Positions 7,692-15,486 of a DNA stretch of 54,320 bases are shown one piece after another. The notes beneath the pieces were generated by a model. That model saw only the letters and a program-made list of their open reading frames with translations. It was not told the DNA's origin and ran no database searches. This stretch comes from UBA6987 sp045616945. Lineage in GTDB: Bacteria; Bacillota; Clostridia; Lachnospirales; Lachnospiraceae. How positions within the stretch are numbered: the first letter of the stretch is position 1; each line of letters starts with the position of its first letter. The translations under genes and the position numbers were made by a program. The DNA lies in NCBI GenBank assembly GCA_045616945.1, contig JAZLHR010000026.1, positions 1 to 54,320 of the forward strand, in the 5' to 3' direction.

Positions 7692-8528
7692 TCACAGCAA
7701 ACCGTATTCTTTCAAAAGCGTACCGGCCTCCGCCACATATTTCCGGATGCCGTCCAGCCCTCCGAAGGAGGCTTCCTCCACCGTAATGATCCCCCGGTAG
7801 CCGGCCTCCTTCAGCACCTCCAGATTCTCCCGGATGGGCACGCTGCCCTCCAGCAGCCCCGCAAAGCGCAGAGGCGTTTTTGAAGCGATATCGTTCAAAT
7901 GGATGCAGCGCACCTCGGGCAGACATTCCTTCAGGTAGTCCGGTCCCAGGCCGATCAGATAGGCATTCGCCACGTCATAATTCATATAGACGCCGCTGCC
8001 CCGCAGACGCGCAGCCATTTTTTTCAGCCGCACAGGGTCGTAATTGAAATCCGGATGTTCCCAGGCGCCGGGCTTGGAATGATTTTCCCAAAGCATTTCG
8101 ACGCCGACGCGGTCCGCGAAGGGCTTGCATTCCAGGATCCCCCGGATAGCCTGCTCCAGCTGCGCGTCCTCCGGAAATTCCGGATGGAACTGCCCGGCGG
8201 TGATGCGCACGGCCCGGACGCCCAGGTCGGAAGCCACCGCGATATCGCTGAGGGCACGCACCAGTTCCTTTTCATACATTCCCGGCCGCAGATCCGTAAA
8301 GTCCGAATACAGGTCCATCACCAGACAGGGCAGACCGGAAACCTCCAGTTCCCTGCGGAATTCCGCCAATCCGTGCGGCGTGCGGTCGCGGATGAACAGC
8401 ACGGAAATGTCAAAGCCGTCCAGCCCCATATCGCGGGCCGCGGATGCCCACTCGGAGACCTTCATATCTCCCCGGCAGATATCTCCGAAGATCGAAACGG
8501 GAAGACAGTTCAGCATGATGTGTTCCAT
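7692..8528 (-). CDS. Sugar phosphate isomerase/epimerase-like protein (xylose isomerase-like TIM barrel)
   Basis: A 278-residue AP-endonuclease-2-like TIM barrel, the fold of IolE, IolI and hydroxypyruvate isomerase. Seen: strand-loop motifs GLDGFDISVLF, VRITAGQF, VGVEMLWENHSKPG (metal-ligand Glu region), IHLNDIAS (metal-ligand His-Asp region) and the closing IITVEEASFGG. In this family these residues bind a divalent metal. It is the last gene of its operon and starts inside the end of the dehydrogenase gene, either at 8528 or at the ATG at 8516. It probably isomerises or epimerises a keto sugar produced by its neighbours. The substrate is unknown. Confidence 0.82.
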   Translation of the reverse strand: MEHIMLNCLPVSIFGDICRGDMKVSEWASAARDMGLDGFDISVLFIRDRTPHGLAEFRRELEVSGLPCLVMDLYSDFTDLRPGMYEKELVRALSDIAVASDLGVRAVRITAGQFHPEFPEDAQLEQAIRGILECKPFADRVGVEMLWENHSKPGAWEHPDFNYDPVRLKKMAARLRGSGVYMNYDVANAYLIGLGPDYLKECLPEVRCIHLNDIASKTPLRFAGLLEGSVPIRENLEVLKEAGYRGIITVEEASFGGLDGIRKYVAEAGTLLKEYGLL

Positions 8529-9334
8529 TCCATGTGCAGATATTTTTGCGATTCGCCGATCTCATAGCCGCCGGTCGCCAGAAGCGTGGTGCCGGTCACG
8601 AAGCCCGCCATCTGATTGCTTGCCAAAAACAGTGCGGCCGTGCCCATCTCACGCGGCTGTCCGCCCCTGCCCATCCACTGGACTCTTCGCTGTTCCGCTT
8701 CGTACTGTTCCGGATTCTCCTCGCGGGACAGATTGGAATAATACATATCCGTAAAGATATTGCCGGGCCGGAGCGCATTCACGCGAACGCCCTTTTTCGC
8801 CTCATCGATGGCAAGGGATTTCGTGAAGGTGTCGATGGCGCCCTTCGTTGCGGTATAGGCATAGGCGGATTCCATGCCGGTAACGGATTCCACGGAACTG
8901 ACATTGACAATCGCACCTTTCGTCCTGCGCAGATGCGGGATCGCATGCTTACAGCCGAAGAATACCCCGTAGAAGTTCGTTCTGAACACGGCGGTCACAT
9001 CCTCATCCGTCACCTCGGTGATCGGTTTTTCGGGAGGATAATAGCCGGCATTGTTGATGATGGCGTCCAGCCTGCCGTATTTTTTCACCGTGAAGTCGAC
9101 CAGAGCCTTGACATCGGCCTCCTTCGAAACATCGCACCGGAAGAAGACACATTCGCCCTTGTTCTTTTCCGCAATATTCTTCGCGGCGGCTTCACCGATT
9201 TCGGGCCGCCGCCCGCAGATGACCACATTCGCGCCAACCTCGCAGAAGACCTCGGCACAGCCTCTGCCGATACCGATCGACCCGCCGGTCACGATCACGA
9301 TTTTACCTGTCCATTCTTGTTCCAATGATAACAT
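8510..9334 (-). CDS. Short-chain dehydrogenase/reductase
   Basis: A 274-residue classical SDR. It shows the nucleotide-binding TGGSIGIG (16-23), NNAG (94-97), Ser147, and the catalytic Tyr160-x3-Lys164 pair. RPGNIFTDM is the usual segment after the catalytic site. An Arg pair soon after beta-2 (CGRRPE) hints at NADP but does not decide it. The gene lies 4 bases downstream of the lactonase gene and overlaps the isomerase gene by 19 bases, so the three are co-translated. Together with an SMP-30 lactonase this suggests oxidation of a cyclic sugar to its lactone, an inference from context. Confidence 0.9.
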   Translation of the reverse strand: MLSLEQEWTGKIVIVTGGSIGIGRGCAEVFCEVGANVVICGRRPEIGEAAAKNIAEKNKGECVFFRCDVSKEADVKALVDFTVKKYGRLDAIINNAGYYPPEKPITEVTDEDVTAVFRTNFYGVFFGCKHAIPHLRRTKGAIVNVSSVESVTGMESAYAYTATKGAIDTFTKSLAIDEAKKGVRVNALRPGNIFTDMYYSNLSREENPEQYEAEQRRVQWMGRGGQPREMGTAALFLASNQMAGFVTGTTLLATGGYEIGESQKYLHMEWNTSC

Positions 9335-9338
9335 GACG

Positions 9339-10226
9339 TCACCCTTTGACCTTGAAACGGTCGACCTTTCTTCCCTTTTTTCCTACATGAAGTGTAAATA
9401 TTTTGCCTGCATGGGGATATTTATCCGCAGGAGATTCGATGGATGAAGTTGTTACCGCCAGCGTATCCAGCAGCGGTCCGCCGAACGCACAGCAGGTCAC
9501 ATGAATGACCGGAAGACGCAGGATATCCTCCAGCTTTCCGGTCCTCGTGTCGATCACGGCGACCCCTCCGCCGCCCCAAAGAGCCGAGAAGATGAAATCA
9601 TCGTCGGATATCGTCATTCCGTCCGGCGAACCGTATTGCTCCGGGATCCGTATCACGTCGCGCATAAAGCGCAGCGTGCCCGTTTCCGGCATGTACTCGT
9701 AAGCCTTGATCGTCTGGGAAAAGGTTTCCGCATGGAACAGCGTGCGGCCGTCCGCGGCAAAGGCCAGCCCGTTCGGGACCTTTTGATTGGCCTGCAGACG
9801 AAGCGGCGCTTCCCCCGCCCGGATGCTGAACAGGCCGCCGGTCTCGGAATTCGGAGCGAAATCATCCTCGTTCAGGAGGTTGTTCATCGTTCCGGCGATC
9901 AGCCGCCCGTCCGGCGCCGCCTTGCCGTCATTGAAGCGGTTCAGCCCGTACTCGGCATCTACCGAACATAAAAGCTCCTGCGTATGCGTTTCCGGGTCAA
10001 ACAGGAGCAGATCCCGCCCGCAGCCGACCGCGAAGCGCCGGTCCTCCGTAGGCGCGGCAAAGCCCACATAATCCGAAAATGTCTGCAGCACACAGTCTGT
10101 TCCGTTTTTCAGCCGATGCAGCTGCTTCCGCATGATATCTACAAAGTAGTAGGCTTCTTCCCTGTCATCCCAGAAGATCCCCTCCCCGAGATGTGTTCTC
10201 CCGTCATAAATAATATCGTAATCCAT
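9339..10226 (-). CDS. SMP-30/gluconolactonase/LRE family hydrolase
   Basis: A 295-residue six-bladed propeller of the SMP-30 family. Motifs in order are LGEGIFWD (Glu15, calcium ligand), RFNDGKAAPDGRLIAGTM (the conserved Asn-Asp-Gly and Asp-Gly region), PNGLAFAADGRTLFHAET, YGSPDGMTISDDDFIFSA and the C-terminal VTCCAFGGPLLDTLAVTT. Family members open sugar or quinic-type lactones using a divalent metal. GGAGG lies 4-8 bases before the ATG. It is followed within 4 bases by the SDR gene that could make its lactone. Confidence 0.9.
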   Translation of the reverse strand: MDYDIIYDGRTHLGEGIFWDDREEAYYFVDIMRKQLHRLKNGTDCVLQTFSDYVGFAAPTEDRRFAVGCGRDLLLFDPETHTQELLCSVDAEYGLNRFNDGKAAPDGRLIAGTMNNLLNEDDFAPNSETGGLFSIRAGEAPLRLQANQKVPNGLAFAADGRTLFHAETFSQTIKAYEYMPETGTLRFMRDVIRIPEQYGSPDGMTISDDDFIFSALWGGGGVAVIDTRTGKLEDILRLPVIHVTCCAFGGPLLDTLAVTTSSIESPADKYPHAGKIFTLHVGKKGRKVDRFKVKG

Positions 10227-10253
10227 AGGTCCTCCCGGGTATCCGGCGGCAGG

Positions 10254-11567
10254 TCAGCGCTGCCCGCTGACGATCTCGCCGAGCACCTGATCGGCGATAT
10301 CCAGTGTCTTTTCAATATCTTCGTTCGTATGTGCCGCGGAAAGGTAGATGCGCCCGCGTTTGGAGGTCATACGCACACCGTATTCTTCCATGCCCTGTAC
10401 AAATTTCTGGTAGAAATCGACATCCGCGTGCTCGATCCACTCGCGCAGGTCGGCAACATCCTCCGTAAATCCGAAATACAATACGAATACCGCGCCCAGG
10501 TGGCGGGTGAAGACCTTGAGGTCATATTTTCTGCCGAGCTTCTGGAAGCCCTGTGAAAGCATTTCGCCGATCTCGTCGAAACGTTCATATACCCCGGGCT
10601 TCTGCAGCTCCGCGATGGTCGCGAGTGCGGAAGCGACGCCGATGGGCCAGCAGCTGAAGGTTCCGGCAGGGTGGCAGGCGTGCATCAGGTCGCTCCTGCC
10701 GGCGATGGCCGCGAAAGCATAGCCGCCGGTAATCGCCTTGCCGAAGGTGGCGATATCCGGTACGACGCCGTATTTCTCCTGGGCGCCGCCGAGTGCCACA
10801 TGAAAGCCCGTTATCACCTCGTCAAACATCAACAGGATGCCGTACTTCTTCGTAAGGTCGCGCATCCCCTGCAGGTAGCCCTCCTTCGGAAGGATGGGGC
10901 CGGAGTCGAACATCACCGGTTCCATGCAGACCATCGCGATATCGTCATGCTCCCGGAACAGCTTTTCCATAAATTCCAGATCGTTCCAGGGGGCCAGATA
11001 CAGATCGTCCGCCGAATTGGGACGCTGCCCCACGGTATGGATGATCTTCTTCGGATTCTCACGGTCGCCCATTTCCTCAAGCGTATCCGCCTCAATGCTG
11101 ATCTTCGCCTCATCGGTCCAGCCGTGATAATGACCTTCGATCTTCACGATCTTGTTTTTGCCGGTGAAGGCACGGGCCAGACGCCAGGCGTACATGACCG
11201 CCTCGCTGCCGGAGCTCTGGAAGGAAACGGCTTCCGCGCAGGGAATGATCTCATGCAGCAGCTTCCCGAGCTTCAGGACGTCCTCATTGGGGGCCGAAAA
11301 CAGACTGCCCCGGGTGACCTGCTCCTGCACGGCCCTGCCTACGGCTTCCGGTGCGTGCCCCAGGATCAGCGGACCGAATCCGAGGATATAGTCGATATAG
11401 TCGTTGCCGTCCACATCGTAGCAATGCGCTCCCTTGCCGTGGGTCATGCAGATCGGATAAGAAGCATAGTGAGGTATCTGAAAAGCAGAGCCAACACCGT
11501 CCACCAGATAATTGCTGATTTCCGCATGAAGAGCTTTCGACTTACTCGTGTCATATTTTTTATACAT
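10254..11567 (-). CDS. Class III PLP aminotransferase, glutamate-1-semialdehyde aminomutase-like
   Basis: A 437-residue fold-type I PLP enzyme. Seen: SSGSEA phosphate-binding motif (118-123), GHYHGW (145-150), LLMFDEVITGF (Asp249) and the Schiff-base lysine in TFGKAITGGY (Lys277). It resembles HemL, but it sits in a catabolic operon with no tetrapyrrole genes. A role as an omega-amino acid or amino-sugar transaminase is therefore more likely than heme synthesis (inference). It is first in the operon, behind a strong promoter and divergent from an IclR regulator. The ATG at 11567 follows GGAGGTCCCGTG. A transaminase making a semialdehyde would feed the dehydrogenase encoded at 12813. Confidence 0.88.
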   Translation of the reverse strand: MYKKYDTSKSKALHAEISNYLVDGVGSAFQIPHYASYPICMTHGKGAHCYDVDGNDYIDYILGFGPLILGHAPEAVGRAVQEQVTRGSLFSAPNEDVLKLGKLLHEIIPCAEAVSFQSSGSEAVMYAWRLARAFTGKNKIVKIEGHYHGWTDEAKISIEADTLEEMGDRENPKKIIHTVGQRPNSADDLYLAPWNDLEFMEKLFREHDDIAMVCMEPVMFDSGPILPKEGYLQGMRDLTKKYGILLMFDEVITGFHVALGGAQEKYGVVPDIATFGKAITGGYAFAAIAGRSDLMHACHPAGTFSCWPIGVASALATIAELQKPGVYERFDEIGEMLSQGFQKLGRKYDLKVFTRHLGAVFVLYFGFTEDVADLREWIEHADVDFYQKFVQGMEEYGVRMTSKRGRIYLSAAHTNEDIEKTLDIADQVLGEIVSGQR

Positions 11568-11595
11568 CACGGGACCTCCGTCTCATTTTTGATTT

Positions 11596-11624
11596 ATTAT
11601 CAGCGATATCAAAAGCGTTGTCAA
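11596..11624 (-). promoter_or_regulatory. Promoter of the aminotransferase operon
   Basis: On the minus strand a perfect TTGACA (11619-11624) and GATAAT (11596-11601) are 17 bases apart. Confidence 0.75.
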
Positions 11625-11677
11625 GATTTTATTATCCGGTAATTGCATTTTGTTATTTGTTTTTTGATTTCAATTTC

Positions 11678-11689
11678 TGAAATATTTCA
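11678..11689. promoter_or_regulatory. Palindrome in divergent control region, candidate IclR operator
   Basis: TGAAATATTTCA is a perfect 12-bp palindrome between the divergent promoters. It lies about 55 bases upstream of the aminotransferase -35 box and 27 bases upstream of the iclR -35 box. IclR-family operators (for example those of KdgR) have TGAAA/TTTCA arms, so this is a reasonable operator candidate. Confidence 0.45.
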
Positions 11690-11715
11690 TTAATTAAAAA
11701 TTTAACAAATTAGGC

Positions 11716-11744
11716 TTGACTTTTTCCCCGCTTCGCCGGATAAT
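11716..11744 (+). promoter_or_regulatory. Promoter of the iclR-type regulator
   Basis: TTGACT (11716-11721) and GATAAT (11739-11744) are 17 bases apart on the plus strand. The predicted start is near 11751, leaving a leader of about 45 bases that contains the palindrome at 11769. Confidence 0.7.
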
Positions 11745-11768
11745 CGCCGTGGAATTTGTACCGACGAA

Positions 11769-11783
11769 TTTCAAATATTGAAA
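11769..11783. promoter_or_regulatory. Palindrome in iclR leader, candidate autoregulatory operator
   Basis: TTTCAAATATTGAAA has perfect 6-bp arms around ATA and lies between the predicted transcript start and the iclR start codon. A bound repressor here would act as a roadblock. The CAAATATT half recurs upstream of the aldehyde dehydrogenase gene. Confidence 0.5.
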
Positions 11784-11796
11784 AGAGCAGTTTGTC

Positions 11797-12600
11797 ATGG
11801 AAGAAAAGAACATCACAGCAAATACCGCAGGCGCGACGGACCAGCCGATCGCAAGGCTCTTTCGTGTGATGGAGGGGATGGCCTCTCTTCGTACGCCCAC
11901 CCGCCTGATCGATCTGGCCAAAAAGCTGAATATGTCGCAGTCCACCGTTTACCGCTATGTCCGCACTCTGTGCCAGCTGGACTATGCTTACTGCGACGAC
12001 CTGACCGGGTACTATGCGCTGACCTGGAAGGTCTGTCAGCTCGGCTCCAGCGTACAGACGACGCTCGGCCTGCGCAGCATCGCAGCCCCTTTTCTGAGCG
12101 CTTTGGCCAATTCTCTGAATGTATCCAGCTGTCTTGTCATTATGGAAGGCATCCGGACACTGTACCTGGATTATGTAGATAATCCGGAAGCGAGGGTCCA
12201 TTCCACCATCCGGATCGGCCATAATGCGCCCATCCATACGACCGGTTCCGGAAAGGTCCTGCTCGCTGCCATGCCCACCGGCGAGGCACTGAAAATCATC
12301 GATTCCGTCGGTCTCGTGGCGCTGACGCCGAAAACCATCACGGACAGGACCGTGCTGCTTTCCGAGCTGGAGAAGGTGCGCGAATCCGGCTACGCCGTAG
12401 ACGATGAAGAATGTGAGACCGGCCACCGCTGCACCTCCGTTCCGATTTTTGACTATACGGGAAATGTTGCCGCGGCGATCTCCGTTTCGGACATTCTGGA
12501 AAATATGAGTTTTGAACGGATTAAAGCCGAACTTGTTCCGGCCTTAAAGAAGGTTTCCGAAAAAATTTCCTACCGTCTGGGATATTCGGAAAAAGCATAA
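11797..12600 (+). CDS. IclR-family transcriptional regulator
   Basis: A 267-residue regulator. The N-terminal winged helix (about residues 18-80) contains LIDLAKKLNMSQSTVYRYVRTL as its HTH. The C-terminal IclR effector domain has the characteristic PIHTTGSGKVLLAAMP, GYAVDDEE and CTSVPIFDYTGNVAAAISVS motifs. Such proteins act as dimers or tetramers that sense small carboxylic or sugar-derived ligands. Its position between the aminotransferase operon and the aldehyde dehydrogenase/transaldolase pair makes it the likely regulator of both. The ribosome-binding site is weak (AAGAG). The palindrome in its leader suggests autoregulation. Confidence 0.92.
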   Translation: MEEKNITANTAGATDQPIARLFRVMEGMASLRTPTRLIDLAKKLNMSQSTVYRYVRTLCQLDYAYCDDLTGYYALTWKVCQLGSSVQTTLGLRSIAAPFLSALANSLNVSSCLVIMEGIRTLYLDYVDNPEARVHSTIRIGHNAPIHTTGSGKVLLAAMPTGEALKIIDSVGLVALTPKTITDRTVLLSELEKVRESGYAVDDEECETGHRCTSVPIFDYTGNVAAAISVSDILENMSFERIKAELVPALKKVSEKISYRLGYSEKA

Positions 12601-12623
12601 AAGCCGTTTTATTTCAAAAAATG

Positions 12624-12654
12624 AAACACGCCGGCAGATTCCGGCGTGTTTTTT
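12624..12654 (+). terminator. Terminator after the iclR-type gene
   Basis: An 11-bp perfect stem (12624-12634 with 12641-12651) with a 6-base loop runs straight into a T run. It separates the regulator from the downstream dehydrogenase transcript. Confidence 0.85.
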
Positions 12655-12718
12655 GTGTTTCCGAAAATACTTCATCCGTTTTAGATTATGAAATATTCGC
12701 TGCGGGGGGATTTTTGTG

Positions 12719-12747
12719 TTGACAAGCCCCCGGAGGACGATTAACAT
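12719..12747 (+). promoter_or_regulatory. Promoter of the aldehyde dehydrogenase-transaldolase operon
   Basis: A perfect TTGACA (12719-12724) and TAACAT (12742-12747) are 17 bases apart. The predicted transcript starts at about 12754, just before the large inverted repeat. Confidence 0.65.
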
Positions 12748-12760
12748 AGAAACATCATTA

Positions 12761-12789
12761 CAAATATTAAAATCGTGTTTTAATATTTG
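12761..12789. promoter_or_regulatory. Perfect 12-bp inverted repeat in the leader, operator or RNA hairpin
   Basis: CAAATATTAAAA (12761-12772) and TTTTAATATTTG (12778-12789) are exact inverted copies around TCGTG. The repeat begins a few bases after the predicted transcript start and ends 11 bases before GGAGG. It could bind the IclR-type regulator or form an AT-only hairpin affecting translation. It lacks a T tract and so is not a terminator. Confidence 0.6.
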
Positions 12790-12812
12790 AAACAGTAAAA
12801 GGAGGCCTGAAC

Positions 12813-14333
12813 ATGGCTGAAGTAAAGAAGATGCAGTATTGTGTAGGCGGTGAATGGAAGGATTCCAAGACCCAGAAATGGATGGACGTGACGGATTCCT
12901 CCACCGGCGAAGTTATCGCGCAGGTTCCCAGCTGTACCCAGGACGAGGTGCTGGAAGCGATCGACGCTGCCGCCAAGGCATTTCCGGAATGGTCCGCCAC
13001 CTCGATCAGCAAGCGCACGCAGATGATGTTCAAGTGGAGAAATATCCTGGTCGAGCATCAGGAAGAGCTGGCTGTTCTGTGCGCCAAGGAATTAGGCAAG
13101 AATCTGAACGAAGCCCGCGGCGACGTTCTGAAAGCCATCGAGCCGACCGAACTGGCCTGCTCGGTCCCCTTCTCCTCTCAGGGCTCCTGCGCTCTGCAGG
13201 TTACGAGCGGCTTCGATACCGCGACCTACCGTGCTCCGCTCGGCGTCATCGCCGGCATCGTTCCCTTCAACTTCCCGGCCATGATCCCGTGGGGCTGGAT
13301 GGTCCCGCTGGCTATCGCTACCGGCAATACGGTCGTTCTGAAGGCTGCTTCCTTTACCCCTCTGACCTCTATGCGCATCATGGAACTCTTCTATACCGAA
13401 GGCGGCTTCCCGAAGGGCATCGTCAACCTGGTCACCTGCAGCCGCAATGAGTCCGAAGTTCTTCTGACCGATCCCCGCATCAAGGCGGTTACCTTCGTCG
13501 GCACCACGACCGTCGGCAAGCACATCTATTCCATCGCCGCCGCACACGGCAAGCGCGTACAGGCTCAGTGCGAAGCCAAGAACCATGCTCTGGTACTGGA
13601 AGACTGCGATCTGGAATCCACCGTCAGCGCCGTTGTCAATTCCACTTACGGCTGCGCGGGCATGCGCTGCATGGCTCTGCCGGTCATCTGCGTACAGGAA
13701 TCCATTGCCGACAAATTTGTTGCTCTGCTGAAGGAAAAGGCTCAGGCCCTCAGGATCGGCTGTGCTTATAAGGAAGAGACCCAGCTTGGTCCGGTCGTGA
13801 ATGCCGCCCACAAGCAGTCCATCCTGAACTGGATCCAGAAGGGTATCGACGAAGGTGCCGAGCTGGTGCTCGACGGCCGCGATGTTGTGGTGCCCGGCTA
13901 TGAAAACGGCTTCTTTGTAGGCCCTACCATTCTGGATAAGGTGACGCCGGAAATGACCGTCGGCCAGCGCGAGATCTTCGGACCGGTCACGCTCATCAAG
14001 CGTGTCAAGGATTTCGAGGACGGTCTGGCTCAGATGAACGCCAATCCTTTCGCCAACGGCTCCTGCATCTTCACGCAGAACGGCTATTATGCCCGTCAGT
14101 TTGAGATGCGCACGGACGGCGGCATGGTCGGCATCAACGTCGGTATCCCTGTTCCTTCGGCATACTTCCCGTTCTCCGGCAACAAGGATTCCTTCTTCGG
14201 CGACCAGCACGTACTGGGCCTGGACGGCATCCGCTTCTACACCCGCGCCAAGACCGTTACCAAGCATTGGTACGATGAGACTTCCCGCAAGAAGACCCTG
14301 GACACCTGGGAAGGCACGGTTGAGCGCATCTGA
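12813..14333 (+). CDS. CoA-acylating methylmalonate/malonate-semialdehyde dehydrogenase-like
   Basis: A 506-residue aldehyde dehydrogenase superfamily member. Motifs: PFNFP (151-155), the catalytic Cys286 in GMRCMALP, and AKNHALVLED, where Asn257 replaces the usual general-base Glu. The last two are hallmarks of the MmsA/IolA group, which makes acyl-CoA from (methyl)malonate semialdehyde with NAD and CoA. The C-terminal VGINVGIPVPSAYFPFSG also matches that group. It has a strong RBS (AAAAGGAGG) and its own promoter, and is followed 29 bases later by the transaldolase gene. With a transaminase across the control region, it could convert a semialdehyde product to acetyl-CoA or propionyl-CoA (inference). 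Confidence 0.88.
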   Translation: MAEVKKMQYCVGGEWKDSKTQKWMDVTDSSTGEVIAQVPSCTQDEVLEAIDAAAKAFPEWSATSISKRTQMMFKWRNILVEHQEELAVLCAKELGKNLNEARGDVLKAIEPTELACSVPFSSQGSCALQVTSGFDTATYRAPLGVIAGIVPFNFPAMIPWGWMVPLAIATGNTVVLKAASFTPLTSMRIMELFYTEGGFPKGIVNLVTCSRNESEVLLTDPRIKAVTFVGTTTVGKHIYSIAAAHGKRVQAQCEAKNHALVLEDCDLESTVSAVVNSTYGCAGMRCMALPVICVQESIADKFVALLKEKAQALRIGCAYKEETQLGPVVNAAHKQSILNWIQKGIDEGAELVLDGRDVVVPGYENGFFVGPTILDKVTPEMTVGQREIFGPVTLIKRVKDFEDGLAQMNANPFANGSCIFTQNGYYARQFEMRTDGGMVGINVGIPVPSAYFPFSGNKDSFFGDQHVLGLDGIRFYTRAKTVTKHWYDETSRKKTLDTWEGTVERI

Positions 14334-14362
14334 CAGACAGTATCATCCGGGAGGACAAGCAA

Positions 14363-15388
14363 ATGGTGACTAATTCTTACTTAAAAGCTATCAGTGAATC
14401 CAAAAGCTTCTGGTGGAATGATTCTGCCGATTATGCCAAAATGGACGAAGCCATCGAAAACGGTGCGACCGGTGTGACCACCAACCCGCTGCTGGTAAAG
14501 CGTTCTCTGTATGCGTATCCCGATTTCTGGAAGCCTTTCATTCAGGACGCCCTTTCTCTGGAGGGCGACGCGAAGGCGGAAGCGATCATCAAGGGCATTA
14601 CGATAGAGATTGCCAAAAAATTCCAGCCGATATATGAAAAGACCGGCGGCGTGCAGGGCTATGTGTGCGCACAGGTAAACCCGAAAAAGCAGGGTGATAC
14701 CGAAGCCATGATCGCGAACGGCAAGCGCCTGGCTGCCTGGGCCCCCAATATCGCCGTCAAGGTTCCCGCGACCTCTGCCGGTATCCGCGCCATCGAGGAG
14801 CTGCAGGCAGCCGGTGTGACCACCGTCGGTACCGTCAGCTTTACCGTTGCGCAGGCAGTCGCCATTGCTGCGGCTCAGCAGCGCGGCCTCGAACGCTGCC
14901 GCAAGGCAGGCATTCCCGAAGGCAAATGCTTCTCCGTGATCATGGTCGGACGTCTGGATGACTATCTGCGTGATGTTATCTGCGATCAGCAGCTTCCCGT
15001 TTCCGAAGAAGCGGTCATCCATGCCGGTACCGCCTGCATCAAGAAAGCCTACGCGATCTGCAGAAAGCTCGGCTACGAATCCAAGCTGATGCCTGCCGGT
15101 ATGCGCGGCGGCTACCATGCGGTAGACCTTGCCGATGCCGATATGAGCATGTCCCTTTCCGAAGGCATCCATGCAAAGCTTGCGAAGGAAACGGCCTTTG
15201 TTCCCCACATCGACGAACCGGTGGATGAGAAATATCTGGAAGAGCTGCAAGCCTGCCCTGAATTCCTGAAGGCATATTATCCGGCCCTGCTGCCGGAAAA
15301 GGAATTCGTCGCTTACGGCGCTTCCCAGCGTACGCTTTCGCAATTTGTCGATGCCGGCTGGGGCCCCATTGCGGAATTCACCTTCTGA
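14363..15388 (+). CDS. Transaldolase-family aldolase
   Basis: A 341-residue class I aldolase of the transaldolase fold. Seen: GATGVTTNPLL (34-44), the Schiff-base lysine in NIAVKVPATSAG (Lys133), GVTTVGTVSFTVAQ, and SVIMVGRLDDYLRD. The sequence is unlike the housekeeping Tal or the short fructose-6-phosphate aldolase. Family relatives act on dihydroxyacetone- or fructose-type donors, so cleavage of a ketose or its phosphate is likely, but the substrate is not known. GGGAGG precedes the ATG. It is the second gene of the IclR-associated plus-strand operon and ends at a strong terminator. Confidence 0.82.
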   Translation: MVTNSYLKAISESKSFWWNDSADYAKMDEAIENGATGVTTNPLLVKRSLYAYPDFWKPFIQDALSLEGDAKAEAIIKGITIEIAKKFQPIYEKTGGVQGYVCAQVNPKKQGDTEAMIANGKRLAAWAPNIAVKVPATSAGIRAIEELQAAGVTTVGTVSFTVAQAVAIAAAQQRGLERCRKAGIPEGKCFSVIMVGRLDDYLRDVICDQQLPVSEEAVIHAGTACIKKAYAICRKLGYESKLMPAGMRGGYHAVDLADADMSMSLSEGIHAKLAKETAFVPHIDEPVDEKYLEELQACPEFLKAYYPALLPEKEFVAYGASQRTLSQFVDAGWGPIAEFTF

Positions 15389-15406
15389 TACAAAATCACA
15401 AAAAGC

Positions 15407-15442
15407 AAGCGCTGCGGTCACTCTCCCCGCAGCGCTTTTTTT
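15407..15442 (+). terminator. Terminator between convergent operons
   Basis: A perfect 11-bp stem (15407-15417 with 15427-15437) is followed by a long T run on the plus strand. The minus strand also has T-rich sequence after the stem, so it probably stops both the transaldolase operon and the peptide-transport operon. Confidence 0.88.
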
Positions 15443-15486
15443 ATTGCTGTTCCAATCAAAACGGCCGCAAACAGCCGACTTCTCTC

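Noticed and set aside
10254..11567. Naming the HemL-like gene hemL
   Set aside because: The fold and active site match, but the operon is catabolic with no other tetrapyrrole gene, so heme biosynthesis is not supported.
12612..12626. TTTCA-N5-TGAAA sequence at the end of the iclR-type gene as another operator
   Set aside because: It overlaps the terminator's upstream A-rich flank and has a different spacing from the other palindromes, so chance is likely.
7692..15388. Sulfoquinovose degradation locus (SDR plus SMP-30 lactonase, or transaldolase route)
   Set aside because: Individual enzyme types overlap with known sulfoquinovose pathways. There is no sulfoquinovosidase, sulfosugar dehydratase or sulfonate exporter nearby, and a transaminase is not part of those routes.
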